Of a DNA stretch of 64,000 bases, positions 20,424 through 29,453 are shown piece by piece (position 1 is the stretch's first letter; each line of letters opens with the position of its first letter). A program made the translations under genes and the position numbers. The stretch comes from Negativibacillus massiliensis (GTDB lineage: Bacteria > Bacillota > Clostridia > Oscillospirales > Ruminococcaceae). The stretch covers positions 124,001 through 188,000 of the forward strand of contig NZ_FTRU01000006.1 of the NCBI RefSeq assembly GCF_900148495.1. Direction: 5' to 3'. A model generated the notes under the pieces. It was not told the DNA's origin, made no database searches, and was given only the letters and a program-made list of their open reading frames with translations.

Positions 20424-21020
20424 CTAAGAATAAAGTTTGCGATAGATTTTTTTGGTTTCGGAAACTTTGTTATAATACCATTCTGTATCAGAATAGGGTA
20501 TTTTGTCAAGTGTTTTTCCATCTTTTGAGTATTCTTCCTGCGAAAGCCAGGAATTTACATTCCCTATTCCCGCATGGTAGGAACAGATCGCCAGCTTTTC
20601 ATCGCCGGTTTCTTCCAGAAGCAGATGCAGCATATAGGTTCCATACTGAATGGAAACCTCCGGATCAAAGATATCCTCGTAGCTGACACCACTCTCATCC
20701 CCCATTCGGTACTGCACCCATTCAAATGCATCTTCTGTCATCTGCATGACTCCGCGTGCATCTGCATGAGAAACCGCATTGGGGTCAAAGTTGCTTTCCA
20801 CCTTTGCCACCGCATACACAAGATCCCGGTCCACCTGGTATTCCCTGCTGTAACGCTCCACATATTCCCGATAGGTTCTTGGATACAGCTGACGGTAGAC
20901 ACTTTCTGTTGCCGGCTGCAGTGCGGCAAATCCTGCCGCTACCAGAACAACCAGCAAAACAAGCCACAAAAAAATGGATTTTCTTTTCGCAGAACCTGCA
21001 CGTTTCTTTTTCCTTGCCAT
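20424..21020 (-). CDS. Lytic transglycosylase (SLT domain)
   Basis: 198 residues. A basic N-terminus and one membrane helix (about residues 15-37) anchor an extracellular SLT/LysM-free catalytic domain. The catalytic glutamate is in YAVAKVESNFDPNAVSHADARGVMQ (E of VES, about residue 77), followed by GVMQM and, near the end, SYHAGIGNVNSWL, the classical motifs. It cleaves peptidoglycan glycan strands to 1,6-anhydro products. GGAGG sits 5 bases before ATG 21020, so the four-codon longer frame is rejected. Last gene of a run with coaE, tsaC and prfA. Confidence 0.93.
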   Translation of the reverse strand: MARKKKRAGSAKRKSIFLWLVLLVVLVAAGFAALQPATESVYRQLYPRTYREYVERYSREYQVDRDLVYAVAKVESNFDPNAVSHADARGVMQMTEDAFEWVQYRMGDESGVSYEDIFDPEVSIQYGTYMLHLLLEETGDEKLAICSYHAGIGNVNSWLSQEEYSKDGKTLDKIPYSDTEWYYNKVSETKKIYRKLYS

Positions 21021-21050
21021 CAAAACCTCCACCGTTTAAAAAAGGGGTTT

Positions 21051-21686
21051 TTACTGCTGTGCCTCCGATGAATTTCCCGCTTCCATCTCTGCTTCCAGTT
21101 TGGAAAGCAAAACGGAAGTCTGATTTTTCAGCTCATCGATACTGCCGTTGTTTTCCAGCACCTGCCACGAACGGCTCTTATAATATTCCTCGTCGTGCTG
21201 TGCCTGAATGCGTTCATCCGCTTCCTCTTCTGTCAGCTTATCTCGGCGGATAATGCGCTCTTTACGGGACTGTACATCCGCTGTGACCGAAACAACACGG
21301 TCACATTCGCGGTCTGCACCGCTCTCAAACAAAGTTGGAGCATCCAGCACAATAATTCCTTCCTGCTGTTCCCGCAGACGTTTTAATTCTCTGCGAATAC
21401 TGTCGATGATGTATGGAAACATCAGGTTATTTAATTTCTTGAGTTTTTCTTTATCGTTAAAGACAGTGCGCGCCATTTTCTTTCGGTTGAGCGTACCATC
21501 CATGTTGATATATTCGCAGCCAAACTCCAGGGCAATGTCAGCGATGCAGGCGCTGCCTGTCTCGACGACCTCCCTTGCGATCTTGTCCGCATCAATTACA
21601 ACGACTCCGTTTTCCCTAAGATAGTCCGAAACCGTCGATTTTCCTGCACCGGTCTGACCGGTGAGCCCCACGATCATATTTCTCAT
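21051..21686 (-). CDS. coaE: Dephospho-CoA kinase
   Basis: 211 residues (or 208 if the ATG at 21677 is used, which has the better-spaced AGGA site). It phosphorylates the 3' hydroxyl of dephospho-CoA, the last step of CoA synthesis. The P-loop GLTGQTGAGKST is at residues 8-19, with VIDADKIAREV next and the lid region SRKERIIRRDKLTEEEADERI. The tail after about residue 195 (EAEMEAGNSSEAQQ) is an extra acidic extension. It lies 9 bases after the tsaC stop and 30 bases before the transglycosylase gene. Confidence 0.97.
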   Translation of the reverse strand: MRNMIVGLTGQTGAGKSTVSDYLRENGVVVIDADKIAREVVETGSACIADIALEFGCEYINMDGTLNRKKMARTVFNDKEKLKKLNNLMFPYIIDSIRRELKRLREQQEGIIVLDAPTLFESGADRECDRVVSVTADVQSRKERIIRRDKLTEEEADERIQAQHDEEYYKSRSWQVLENNGSIDELKNQTSVLLSKLEAEMEAGNSSEAQQ

Positions 21687-21695
21687 TCCTGTGAT

Positions 21696-22763
21696 CTATG
21701 CCTCACTTTCCCCATCCAGAGTATGTTCCTGATATGCTGCAGCCCGAATCAGGCGGTTATACACCGCAAGACCCACTCCTTGTTTGGATGGACAGCGCGC
21801 ATACACTTCCTGTGCGCCCCTTTCATCCAATTCTCTAAGTGCTGCAAACAGGTGCTTTGCCTGATCGGTTTCATCTTTACCCAGGCTGATATATGGAACC
21901 TGTAAAAAAGGAACATCCTCCTCAAAGCAGAGTGCAAACAGACCTTCTTTCTTCTGGGAATTGACATATTCTGTAAACTCCCTGCTGTCTGCATCCAGAA
22001 TGGTGATTTTTGCCTTCGGCGCATAGTGCTTGTACTTCATACCCGGAGAATCCGCGCGGACTCCCTCTTTGAGCTTTTCGGTTACCGCTTCATGAATCAT
22101 CAGATCCGGCAGAAATTCTTTTAACATCTGCGGAGTCACAGCACCCGGACGCAGCAGAATCGGCTTTTCCCCTGCAAGGGAAATAACAGTTGACTCTACG
22201 CCCACGCTGCACTCTCCGGCATCCACAATCGCGTCTACACGACCCCAGAGGTCATGCACACAATGCTGCGCTGTGGTAGGGCTTGGGGAACCGGAAAGAT
22301 TTGCCGAAGGCGCTGCAATCGGTACCCCTGCCTCATGGATAATCGCTCTTGCTACCGGGTGAGCTGGAATACGGATTGCTACCGTTTCCAGTCCTCCCGA
22401 AGTTTCCAGTGGGATAATATCCTTTTTCGGCAGAATGATCGTCAGCGGTCCCGGACAAAAACGCCTGCACAGTTCATAATAAACCGGCGGGATATTTTTG
22501 GCATAACGCTCTGCCTGGGAAGCATCCTCGATATGGATAATCAATGGATTATCCTGCGGACGTCCCTTTGCCAGAAAGATATTTTTTACCGCATCAGGAT
22601 TCAGGGCATTAGCACCCAGACCATAAACTGTTTCGGTTGGAAGTGCGACCAGTCCGCCCTGACGGATGATCTGTCCTGCACGGATGATCGCTTCCCTGTC
22701 CTGTTTCATTTCCTTTACAGTCAAAATCTGTGTCTCTCTGTGCTTAAAAATTTGCTCTTGCAT
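21696..22763 (-). CDS. L-threonylcarbamoyladenylate synthase (Sua5 type)
   Basis: 355 residues. It makes threonylcarbamoyl-AMP from threonine, bicarbonate and ATP for the t6A modification at position 37 of ANN-decoding tRNAs. The YrdC domain (about residues 15-205) shows GGLVALPTETVYGLGANA, IFLAKGRPQDNPLIIHI and APSANLSGSPSPT. The linker and C-terminal Sua5 domain (about 240-355, with HYAPKAKITIL) make it the long Sua5/YwlC type rather than short TsaC. The frame extends to 22865 into prfA; the ATG at 22763 after AGAGG is preferred. It follows prfA by 28 bases; a cyclising partner, TcdA, is encoded at 57.7 kb. Confidence 0.95.
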   Translation of the reverse strand: MQEQIFKHRETQILTVKEMKQDREAIIRAGQIIRQGGLVALPTETVYGLGANALNPDAVKNIFLAKGRPQDNPLIIHIEDASQAERYAKNIPPVYYELCRRFCPGPLTIILPKKDIIPLETSGGLETVAIRIPAHPVARAIIHEAGVPIAAPSANLSGSPSPTTAQHCVHDLWGRVDAIVDAGECSVGVESTVISLAGEKPILLRPGAVTPQMLKEFLPDLMIHEAVTEKLKEGVRADSPGMKYKHYAPKAKITILDADSREFTEYVNSQKKEGLFALCFEEDVPFLQVPYISLGKDETDQAKHLFAALRELDERGAQEVYARCPSKQGVGLAVYNRLIRAAAYQEHTLDGESEA

Positions 22764-22791
22764 GGATTTAAGCCTCTTTTCAGCAGACAGT

Positions 22792-23883
22792 TTAGTTTTC
22801 GCTGCCGGTAGCGTTCGAGCTTTCTTTGAGTTTTTCTGCCTGGTCAAAGGTATTGAGTCCATCAAACAGCTCGGTCAGATCTCCGTTGAGTATCTGCTCC
22901 AGTTTATACAGGGTCAAGCCAATGCGGTGATCGGTAACACGTCCCTGTGGATAGTTGTAGGTACGGATACGTTCTGCACGGTCACCTGCACCAACCTGCA
23001 GTTTTCTTTCGGAAGCAATCTTTTCCTCCTGCTCTCTCTGCATCTTTTCATAGATACGGGAGCGCAGAATCTTCATTGCTTTATCCTTATTCTTGTACTG
23101 GCTTCGTTCATCCTGACACTCAACAACAGTACCGGTAGGAATATGGGTGATTCGGATTGCAGACTCGGTCTTGTTTACATGCTGACCGCCTGCACCGCCC
23201 GAACGGTAGGTATCGATCTGAAGGTCTTTCGGATTGATTTCAACCTCAACATCATCCACTTCCGGCAGAACAGCAACGGTAACGGTGGATGTGTGGATAC
23301 GGCCCTGTGTTTCGGTTTCCGGTACACGCTGTACACGGTGAACACCCGATTCAAATTTGAATTTGGAGTAAGCTCCTTCACCGTTGATGGAGAAGCTGAT
23401 TTCCTTATAACCGCCCAGTTCGGTTGGGTTTGCGTTAAGGATCTCGATCTTCCAGCCCTGGCTTTCTGCATACATCGAGTACATTCTGAACAGGCTGTTT
23501 GCAAACAGAGCTGCTTCATCACCGCCTGCACCGCCGCGGATCTCAACGATAACGTTCTTGTCATCGTTCGGGTCTTTTGGAATCAGCAGAATTTTAAGCT
23601 CTTCCGAGATGGTTTCGATATCTTTTTTGCTGGTTTCATACTGTTCTTCGATCAGTTCGCGGAAATCCTTGTCCAGACCGCTTTCTTCCAGCATCATTTT
23701 TGCCTCGTCCATATCGTTTTTAGCCTTGGTATATTCGCGGTATTTTTCAACGATTGGAGTCAGGTTCTTATACTCCTTCATCAACTCCGCATACTGTTTT
23801 GGGTCGCTGACAACATTTGGGTCCATCAACTTGTCGTTGATTGCCTGATAGCGTTCTTCCGCTACGCTTAACTGTTCAAACAT
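22792..23883 (-). CDS. prfA: Peptide chain release factor 1
   Basis: 363 residues. It recognises UAA and UAG stop codons. The catalytic GGQ is in [15 protein letters not shown] (about residues 228-242), and the PxT stop-codon motif is PET in [18 protein letters not shown]2 would have SPF. It is the second gene after the DUF951 gene and before tsaC. The methyltransferase prmC that usually follows prfA is not here. Confidence 0.98.
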   Translation of the reverse strand: MFEQLSVAEERYQAINDKLMDPNVVSDPKQYAELMKEYKNLTPIVEKYREYTKAKNDMDEAKMMLEESGLDKDFRELIEEQYETSKKDIETISEELKILLIPKDPNDDKNVIVEIRGGAGGDEAALFANSLFRMYSMYAESQGWKIEILNANPTELGGYKEISFSINGEGAYSKFKFESGVHRVQRVPETETQGRIHTSTVTVAVLPEVDDVEVEINPKDLQIDTYRSGGAGGQHVNKTESAIRITHIPTGTVVECQDERSQYKNKDKAMKILRSRIYEKMQREQEEKIASERKLQVGAGDRAERIRTYNYPQGRVTDHRIGLTLYKLEQILNGDLTELFDGLNTFDQAEKLKESSNATGSEN

Positions 23884-23961
23884 CGTTTCATTCTCCTTAA
23901 ATCTTTTATTCCGTCATTTTCTCTTCTGTTTTGATCCGCCCTCTTTGCAGCTGCCTTTCCT

Positions 23962-24141
23962 TTACGGCCTGCGGATCTCCCGGATATTTTTCTCTGCCTT
24001 ACTTCTGGCAACCATGACCTCATGGCCGCAGCCGGTACAACGAAGCTTAAAATCCATGCCGCTTCTTAATACCAGGAACTTGTTTTCCCCGCAGGGATGA
24101 TTTTTCTTCATAACCAAGATATCGCCAACACGCACGTCCAT
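23962..24141 (-). CDS. DUF951 family small protein
   Basis: 59 residues. It begins MDVRVGDILVMKKNHPCG and contains GxDFKLRCTGCGHEVMVARSKAEKNIR, the DUF951 pattern with a conserved single C, then C-x2-C (here CTGC), likely a small zinc site. Such proteins are common in Firmicutes and have no assigned function; genomic neighbours are translation factors. The frame extends to 24267, but AGGAGG is nine bases before the ATG at 24141 and the promoter lies just upstream of that. First gene of the prfA-tsaC-coaE run. Confidence 0.92.
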   Translation of the reverse strand: MDVRVGDILVMKKNHPCGENKFLVLRSGMDFKLRCTGCGHEVMVARSKAEKNIREIRRP

Positions 24142-24222
24142 CTTCTGCGACCTCCTTTTCTCAAGTCCACTATCCGGAAAAATAATCAGGACAACGGTCA
24201 AAAATTCCTGCATACAGATTCT

Positions 24223-24268
24223 ATTATAGCAAACAAGCCCTTGTTTGTGCAACAAAATCTTGCACAAA
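24223..24268 (-). promoter_or_regulatory. Promoter of the DUF951-prfA operon with two inverted repeats
   Basis: Minus strand -35 TTGCAC (24247-24252), 18 bp, -10 TATAAT (24223-24228). One inverted repeat, AAACAAG-CC-CTTGTTT (24231-24246), fills the spacer; a second, TTTGTGCA-N9-TGCACAAA (24244-24268), covers the -35. Both are placed as repressor sites would be, but the regulator is unknown. Confidence 0.7.
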
Positions 24269-24430
24269 CTTTACCACAATCATGCAAAAGAAAAGCATTT
24301 TATTCTTTTGTGTCCCTTTGTAAAATTTTGATGGCTACCCTTTTTGCCAGCGCAGACAGATCAGAAATAAATCCATTCTCTCCTGCATATAGATAAACCA
24401 GCCATTGACGCTATCTGATAAAACAAAAAA

Positions 24431-24451
24431 CTGTCCAAACCGTTTGGACAG
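24431..24451. promoter_or_regulatory. Inverted repeat next to the S1-protein start
   Basis: CTGTCCAAAC-C-GTTTGGACAG, ten-base arms, immediately followed on the plus strand by the GGAGGAGGG ribosome binding site of the S1-domain gene. On the minus strand it is followed by six T, so it could equally stop antisense transcripts. It may be an operator, a translational hairpin or a terminator. Confidence 0.5.
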
Positions 24452-24466
24452 GAGGAGGGAAGAAAA

Positions 24467-25405
24467 ATGACAAACTACTGGCCCGAGGGCTGGCTTGTAA
24501 ATACCGCACAAAATCACAGTTTCTGTCAAAATATTTCCGGACTTCGGGAAGCACTTCACAGCCAGACTATTCTGGAAGCAAGAGCCTGTGTCTGTACGCC
24601 GGAACATGATCTGGTAATCGATTTTGGATTCTGCAAAGGAAAAATCCCCCGCTGTGAAGGCGCTGTCGGGATCAGTGACGGCACCACCCGCGACATTGCG
24701 CTGCTTTCCCGTGTCAATAAACCGGTCTGCTTTGTTGTCCAATCTATCGAGCAAAATCCGGATGGTTCCTTCACCCCTATTTTGTCCCGCCGCCTTGCAC
24801 AACAGAGATGCTTAGAAGAATCGATCCGTCATCTTCACGCCGGAGATATCATCCCCGCACGTGTCACCCATCTGGAAGCATTCGGCTGTTTTGTGGATAT
24901 TGGCTGCGGCATCCCTTCCCTGATCCCAATCGACTGCATTTCGGTATCCCGCATCTCCCACCCGTCCGACCGATTCCGCACCGGACAGGACATCTATGCC
25001 GTCGTCACCGATGTGGACCAGAACCTGCGGGTATCCTTAAGCCATAAGGAACTTCTTGGGACCTGGGAGGAAAACGCTGCACTGTTTTCTTCCGGTGAAA
25101 CGGTATCCGGCATCGTGCGTTCGGTGGAACACTACGGGGTTTTTGTGGAGCTTGCACCCAACCTGGCAGGACTTGCTGAACCCAAAGATGGGGTGAAGGT
25201 TGGACAGCAGGCAAGCGTCTACATAAAGAATCTGATTCCCGAAAAGATGAAAATTAAGCTCATCATCATCGACTCGTTTGACCCACCCGGCGATGTCCCA
25301 GCTCCGATTACTCCCCTGCGCTACTTTATCGATTCAGGACACCTAGACCACTGGGTTTATTCTCCTGCTGTATCAAACAAAAAGATCGAAACTTTCTTTG
25401 CATAA
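24467..25405 (+). CDS. S1 RNA-binding domain protein (ribosomal S1-like)
   Basis: 312 residues. The N-terminal 120 residues resemble a degenerate S1/OB region (EARACVCTPEHDLVIDFGFCKGKIPR). Two S1 domains follow: about 130-195 (GDIIPARVTHLEAFGCFVDIGCGIPSLIPI, then DRFRTGQDIYAVVTDVDQ and RVSLSHKELLGTWEEN) and about 208-270 (GETVSGIVRSVEHYGVFVELAPNLAGLAEP). Plus strand, alone between divergent and convergent minus-strand operons, with a strong ribosome site at the repeat 24431-24451. The family is found in Clostridia as a short S1 homologue; binding RNA or the ribosome is likely, exact role unknown. Confidence 0.88.
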   Translation: MTNYWPEGWLVNTAQNHSFCQNISGLREALHSQTILEARACVCTPEHDLVIDFGFCKGKIPRCEGAVGISDGTTRDIALLSRVNKPVCFVVQSIEQNPDGSFTPILSRRLAQQRCLEESIRHLHAGDIIPARVTHLEAFGCFVDIGCGIPSLIPIDCISVSRISHPSDRFRTGQDIYAVVTDVDQNLRVSLSHKELLGTWEENAALFSSGETVSGIVRSVEHYGVFVELAPNLAGLAEPKDGVKVGQQASVYIKNLIPEKMKIKLIIIDSFDPPGDVPAPITPLRYFIDSGHLDHWVYSPAVSNKKIETFFA

Positions 25406-25423
25406 AATCATTTTTTCGAAAGC

Positions 25424-25455
25424 AAAAGAGGAACCTTTGCGGTTCCTCTTTTTGT
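25424..25455. terminator. Bidirectional terminator between the S1-protein gene and map
   Basis: AAAAGAGGAACC/GGTTCCTCTTTT with a five-base loop and A and T runs on both sides, serving the convergent genes. Confidence 0.9.
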
Positions 25456-25461
25456 TTTGTG

Positions 25462-26343
25462 TTAATAGGTCAGGACTTCGTATCCGTCCTCTGTCACCGC
25501 TACGGTGATCTCCCACTGAGCAGACAGCTTGCCATCACTGGTTACGACAATCCAATCCTGTCCGTTTTCATCCATGCGGACATTGTGCTTTCCTTCGTTT
25601 ACCATCGGCTCAATGGTAAATACCATTCCTGGTGCCAGCATCATGTCAGTACCTCTTTTGCCGACATAGCCTACCCATGGATCTTCGTGGAATTCCAAGC
25701 CAATTCCATGGCCGCCGATTTCACGGACGATGGTATATCCGTTCTTATGGGCATGGTCGGAAATTGCCTGTGCAATATCTCCCAAAAAGCCCCATGGTTT
25801 TACTTCAGCAAGTCCCAGCTCTACACATTCCTTGGCAACTTTGACCAGGTTTGCAGCATTTTCGGAAACTTCACCGATGCAGAACATTCTGGAAGAATCA
25901 GAAAAATAACCGTTGTAGATGGTGGAAACATCCACATTGATAATATCGCCGTCCTTTAAGACAACCTTGTCGGATGGAATACCATGGCAGACCTGATCGT
26001 TTACCGAGGTGCATACGCTCTTTGGAAATCCTTCATAGTTGAGAGGTGCAGGGATACCGCCCAGACGAGTAGTTTCATCATAAACAATCTTGTCAATCTC
26101 TTCGGTGGTCATTCCCGCATGAATCTTTTGTGCTACCAGGTCAAGCACTGCAATGTTGATCTTGCTGCTCTGACGGATGCCCTCAATCTGTTCTGGGGTT
26201 TTGATCATCTCATGGGTCGGTACGGTATGACCCTCTCTGCGGAAATGGTCCAGTTTTTCATCAAATTCCATGTGGCAGTGTTTATATTTTTTCTGGCTGC
26301 CGCACCAGCATGGGTCGTTGCGGCCCAGTTTTTTCTCAGACAT
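25462..26343 (-). CDS. map: Type I methionine aminopeptidase with SEC-C zinc motif
   Basis: 293 residues. It removes the initiator methionine from nascent proteins. The first 25 residues carry a SEC-C motif (GRNDPCWCGSQKKYKHCH), a zinc module also found at the end of SecA and used to dock on the ribosome. The catalytic domain has the five metal ligands: DVSTIYNGYFSDSSRM (two Asp), GHGIGLEFHEDP (His), FTIEPMV (Glu) and the last Glu in AQWEITVAV. It overlaps the upstream GNAT gene by 8 bases, so the two are coupled. A second, SEC-C-free map gene probably exists elsewhere, as is usual (inference). Confidence 0.97.
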   Translation of the reverse strand: MSEKKLGRNDPCWCGSQKKYKHCHMEFDEKLDHFRREGHTVPTHEMIKTPEQIEGIRQSSKINIAVLDLVAQKIHAGMTTEEIDKIVYDETTRLGGIPAPLNYEGFPKSVCTSVNDQVCHGIPSDKVVLKDGDIINVDVSTIYNGYFSDSSRMFCIGEVSENAANLVKVAKECVELGLAEVKPWGFLGDIAQAISDHAHKNGYTIVREIGGHGIGLEFHEDPWVGYVGKRGTDMMLAPGMVFTIEPMVNEGKHNVRMDENGQDWIVVTSDGKLSAQWEITVAVTEDGYEVLTY

Positions 26344-26872
26344 TGTTGTTACCTCCTGTCAAATATTCTTCTCTTGTCAGCGAATAGATACAGTCGTCAT
26401 GAATCACGCCATTGCGATCTGAAACCGCGTGGCGGATGCAGCCTTCCTTAACAAATCCTAACTTTTCGGCAAGCTTTGCCGAAGCAATATTTTCTGCATA
26501 GCACCGCAGGGAAAGGACCTGCACTCCCTGCGCAAATAACATCTCTATCAATGCTTGCATTGCTTCGGTCATATATCCTTTTCTGGCTTCTTTCTGCGCA
26601 AGATAATAGGAGAGGGTCTGGGAATAAACCTGATAACGCAATGCATCCCCGCCAAAGAAGCAGGCTCCAATCACCTTTCCGTCTTCCTTTTTCTCAAGAA
26701 TCAGGGTGCGATCCTGTTCTTCCATCAGTTCTTCCTGCAGCTGCTCCTGATTTTTGGGAGTAGTCGGATTAAACTGAAGAACAAAATCACTGTTTCGAAT
26801 CGGGAGTAAAGGCACCGCATCCTCCGGTGTGGGAGCTCTCAATATCAAGCGCTCTGTTTCGATCTGTTTCAC
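26336..26872 (-). CDS. GNAT N-acetyltransferase (RimJ/RimL-like)
   Basis: 178 residues from a GTG start at 26872, where GGAAGG precedes the codon; the frame could extend to 26920. The pattern ETERLILRAPTPED at the N-terminus and the acetyl-CoA loop ARKGYMTEAMQALIEMLF (R/Q-x-x-G-x-A type), then SAKLAEKLGFVKEG, place it in the RimJ/RimL branch that acetylates N-terminal amines of proteins or small amines. Its stop overlaps the map start by 8 bases. Pairing with methionine aminopeptidase hints at N-terminal processing, but the substrate is unknown. Confidence 0.9.
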   Translation of the reverse strand: MKQIETERLILRAPTPEDAVPLLPIRNSDFVLQFNPTTPKNQEQLQEELMEEQDRTLILEKKEDGKVIGACFFGGDALRYQVYSQTLSYYLAQKEARKGYMTEAMQALIEMLFAQGVQVLSLRCYAENIASAKLAEKLGFVKEGCIRHAVSDRNGVIHDDCIYSLTREEYLTGGNNNV

Positions 26873-26933
26873 CCTGTCCTTCCCTTCTTTCCGCAGCAGA
26901 AAAAGATATACCAAATCCATCGGCTTTGTTTTT

Positions 26934-26963
26934 AGTATAACGCACTCCTGCCATCAATTGCAA
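26934..26963 (-). promoter_or_regulatory. Promoter of GNAT-map
   Basis: Minus strand -35 TTGCAA (26958-26963), 18 bp, -10 TATACT (26934-26939), 62 bases before the GTG start. Confidence 0.65.
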
Positions 26964-27000
26964 GATTTGTTTGTAAACTGTATTCAAATCTTTTGTCTAA

Positions 27001-27034
27001 AAAAGGAACCGGTCACAAAACCGGTTCCTTTTCA
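27001..27034 (-). terminator. cysS terminator
   Basis: AAAAGGAACCGGT/ACCGGTTCCTTTT with a six-base loop and a T run on the minus strand, just past the cysS stop. Confidence 0.9.
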
Positions 27035-27040
27035 TTTCTC

Positions 27041-28447
27041 TTAGTTTTCCATCTTCCATTTTACGCCCTGTGGGGTATCCAGCAGAACGATTCCGCGTGC
27101 TTTCAGATCATCGCGGATCTTGTCAGCCAGTGCAAAATTCTTTTCTTTTCTTGCCTGCTGACGCTGCTCGATCAGTGCTTCGATCTCTGCATCCAGATTG
27201 TCTTCCTTGCGCTCGTACAAAAGACCCAGAACATCGGTAACCAAACGATCAAACATCTCGCTTGCATAAGAAAGTGCTTCTTTTGCTCTTGGTACTGCAA
27301 TAAAGGTATTGATATCACGTACCAGATCAAATACTGCTGCGATACCGTCAGCGGTGTTGAGGTCATCGTCCATTGCTTCGATAAACTGTGCCTTTCTGCT
27401 GTCTACCTGCTGTTTGAATGCTTCATCTGCAGCAGCATCAGCAGTTTCCGGCAGAGCGTTCTTGATCGCAAAGTCGAGATTGTCGCGGCAGTTGTGCAGA
27501 CGTTCCAGTGCTGCTTTGCACTGCTCAATGATGGTCAAATTATAGTTGATTGGGCTTCTGTAATGAGCGGAAAGCATCATATATTTGATTGGCTCGTAGC
27601 CATATTTCTCCGCTACCTCACGAACGGTAAAGAAGTTGCCCAGAGATTTGCTCATCTTCTTGTTGTCAACGTTGATATAGCCGTTGTGCATCCAGTAGTG
27701 GGCATATTCTTTTCCGGTGCAGCACTCAGACTGTGCGATTTCATTTTCATGATGCGGGAAGATCAGGTCCTGACCGCCACAGTGGATATCGATGGTTTCA
27801 CCCAGATGTTTGTGAATCATCGCGGTACATTCAATATGCCAGCCTGGACGACCCTCACCCCAGCGGGAAGACCAATGTGGTTCTCCCGGTTTTGCGGATT
27901 TCCACAGTACAAAGTCCAGCGGATCTTCCTTGTGTTCGCCAACACTGATTCTAGCACCGCTTTCAAGCTCTTCCAGTGGCTGATGGGACAGTTTGCCGTA
28001 ACCCGGATCTTTCTTGGTGCGGAACAGAACGTCGCCGTTTGCTTCGTAAGCAAAGCCCTTGTCTTCGAGGGTTTCCACGATGTGTTTGATCTCATCGATG
28101 GTTTCGGTTGCCTTTGGATGAATGGTTGCTTCGCGGATACCAAGGCCTTTGGTATCGGTCAGGTATTCGTTGATGTAACGCTCTGCGATTTCCTTTGCAG
28201 TTACGCCTTCTTCGTTTGCCTTTTTGATGATCTTGTCATCGATGTCGGTAAAGTTCTGGACAAAGGTAACATCGTATCCTTTAAATTCCAGATATCTGCG
28301 CATAGTGTCAAATACACAGATTGGACGTGCGTTGCCGATGTGGATAAAGTTATATACAGTCGGTCCGCAGGCATACATTTTTACCTTGCCCTGCTCGATC
28401 GGCACAAATTTTTCTTTTTCTCGGGTTAGAGTGTTAAATATTTTCAT
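27041..28447 (-). CDS. cysS: Cysteinyl-tRNA synthetase
   Basis: 468 residues, class I synthetase charging tRNA-Cys. The HIGH motif is HIGN in [11 protein letters not shown] (about residues 36-39), the zinc-binding cysteine is in MYACGPTVY, further ligands lie in GWHIECTAM and [14 protein letters not shown], and the KMSKS motif is intact in [10 protein letters not shown]. It is transcribed from a leader containing a T-box (28548-28800), so expression rises when uncharged tRNA-Cys accumulates. AAGGAGAG precedes the ATG at 28447. Confidence 0.99.
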   Translation of the reverse strand: MKIFNTLTREKEKFVPIEQGKVKMYACGPTVYNFIHIGNARPICVFDTMRRYLEFKGYDVTFVQNFTDIDDKIIKKANEEGVTAKEIAERYINEYLTDTKGLGIREATIHPKATETIDEIKHIVETLEDKGFAYEANGDVLFRTKKDPGYGKLSHQPLEELESGARISVGEHKEDPLDFVLWKSAKPGEPHWSSRWGEGRPGWHIECTAMIHKHLGETIDIHCGGQDLIFPHHENEIAQSECCTGKEYAHYWMHNGYINVDNKKMSKSLGNFFTVREVAEKYGYEPIKYMMLSAHYRSPINYNLTIIEQCKAALERLHNCRDNLDFAIKNALPETADAAADEAFKQQVDSRKAQFIEAMDDDLNTADGIAAVFDLVRDINTFIAVPRAKEALSYASEMFDRLVTDVLGLLYERKEDNLDAEIEALIEQRQQARKEKNFALADKIRDDLKARGIVLLDTPQGVKWKMEN

Positions 28448-28547
28448 AGAGAATCTCTCCTTTCAGCTGCTGTACTACTGTATGCGGTGATCTTTCGATT
28501 CAGTCTATGGACACCATCGGATATTTTCCACATTTTGATCTTGATAA

Positions 28548-28800
28548 CGTGAAAAACTCCGCCCCCACCTGCCAAATGGCAGATGAAGGCGGAGTAATAA
28601 TTCCGCGGTTCCACTTCAAATTTATCGCTTTTCCCTTTAACGCAGGAGGTACGTTCCTCTATACTCGGCTTGCTTTCCAGAGGACAGCTCGCAGGTGCAT
28701 TCAAAAAGATTCCTGCCCTGACCGGCTCTCACCTGTTCCGGTCTCTCTGTCGGGGGAGCTTCTTTTCTACTCTTCCTGGGTCATCGCTTTTTTGGGTTTT
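28548..28800 (-). promoter_or_regulatory. T-box leader of cysS (tRNA-Cys specific)
   Basis: On the minus strand the conserved T-box GTGGAACCGCGG lies at about 28602-28615. Upstream is a Stem I region with the AGAGA motif (near 28745) and a specifier loop reading GAA-TGC-ACC (near 28700), TGC being a Cys codon. A terminator hairpin ACTCCGCC/GGCGGAGT with TTTTT follows at 28551-28595; pairing of the T-box with uncharged tRNA would free the antiterminator. Confidence 0.9.
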
Positions 28801-28811
28801 CCACTGTTTAA

Positions 28812-29390
28812 TCAGCGTACCACATTTTCGTTTTGATTGCAAGAGGAAAAGCGCCCTGCTTTCAAAACTTTCTTTCCGTCCCCAATTACAAAAATACGGT
28901 TGATTCCCCCTGTATCGGGGTCCATAATTTCTCCGACCTGCACTCCGCCGCAGTGTATAATCGTTTTTTCCGAAGCAATGTTTTCCTGATCACAGGTAAC
29001 GATCACCGGATTAATTCCCTGTCCTTGCAATATTTCTACTGCCATCCTCATCATCTTGGTTGCATAACCCTTTCTGCGCTCCGATGGGCGGATTCCATAA
29101 CCGCAGTGCCCATTAATCCAAAGACTCTCTCCCTGCTCCTGTGGTCGAATACTGATAGCCCCCAACAGTCTTCCGTCCTCCCGTACCAGGAAAAAGAGAT
29201 TCTGCCCCTGCTGTTTCTCCGCTGCGAGCCATTCCAGCCACTTACTCTGGGAAAGTATTGGGTTTTGTATACAGGGACAGCGCCGCAGCGTTCCCGGATG
29301 AATTTCTTCCCCAGATTCCTTCCATTCCTTCAGAAGTTGTATATATTGTTCTCTGTGTTCCCAAGATGGGCTAAGCAGTTTTACCTCCAT
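28812..29390 (-). CDS. GNAT N-acetyltransferase
   Basis: 192 residues. The N-terminus reads PSWEHREQYIQLLKEWKESGEEIHP, and the acetyl-CoA site lies at YGIRPSERRKGYATKMMRMAVEIL (about residues 100-123), followed by VTCDQENIASEKTIIHCGG, typical for the branch related to amino-acid and antibiotic acetyltransferases of Firmicutes. Substrate unknown. It is encoded between the pgsA terminator and the cysS T-box leader and has AGGAG nine bases before the ATG. Its stop lies about 15 bases before the T-box leader begins, so it may be weakly read through into cysS. Confidence 0.9.
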   Translation of the reverse strand: MEVKLLSPSWEHREQYIQLLKEWKESGEEIHPGTLRRCPCIQNPILSQSKWLEWLAAEKQQGQNLFFLVREDGRLLGAISIRPQEQGESLWINGHCGYGIRPSERRKGYATKMMRMAVEILQGQGINPVIVTCDQENIASEKTIIHCGGVQVGEIMDPDTGGINRIFVIGDGKKVLKAGRFSSCNQNENVVR

Positions 29391-29420
29391 ACTTTCTCCT
29401 TTCTGTCTGTACTAAAACAA

Positions 29421-29449
29421 AAAGCTGCCGGCAAATGCCGACAGCCTTT
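29421..29449 (-). terminator. Terminator of recA-recX-rimO-pgsA
   Basis: GCTGCCGGC/GCCGACAGC stem (one G-U pair) with a four-base loop and TTTTTGTTTT on the minus strand, just past pgsA. Confidence 0.85.
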
Positions 29450-29453
29450 ATTC

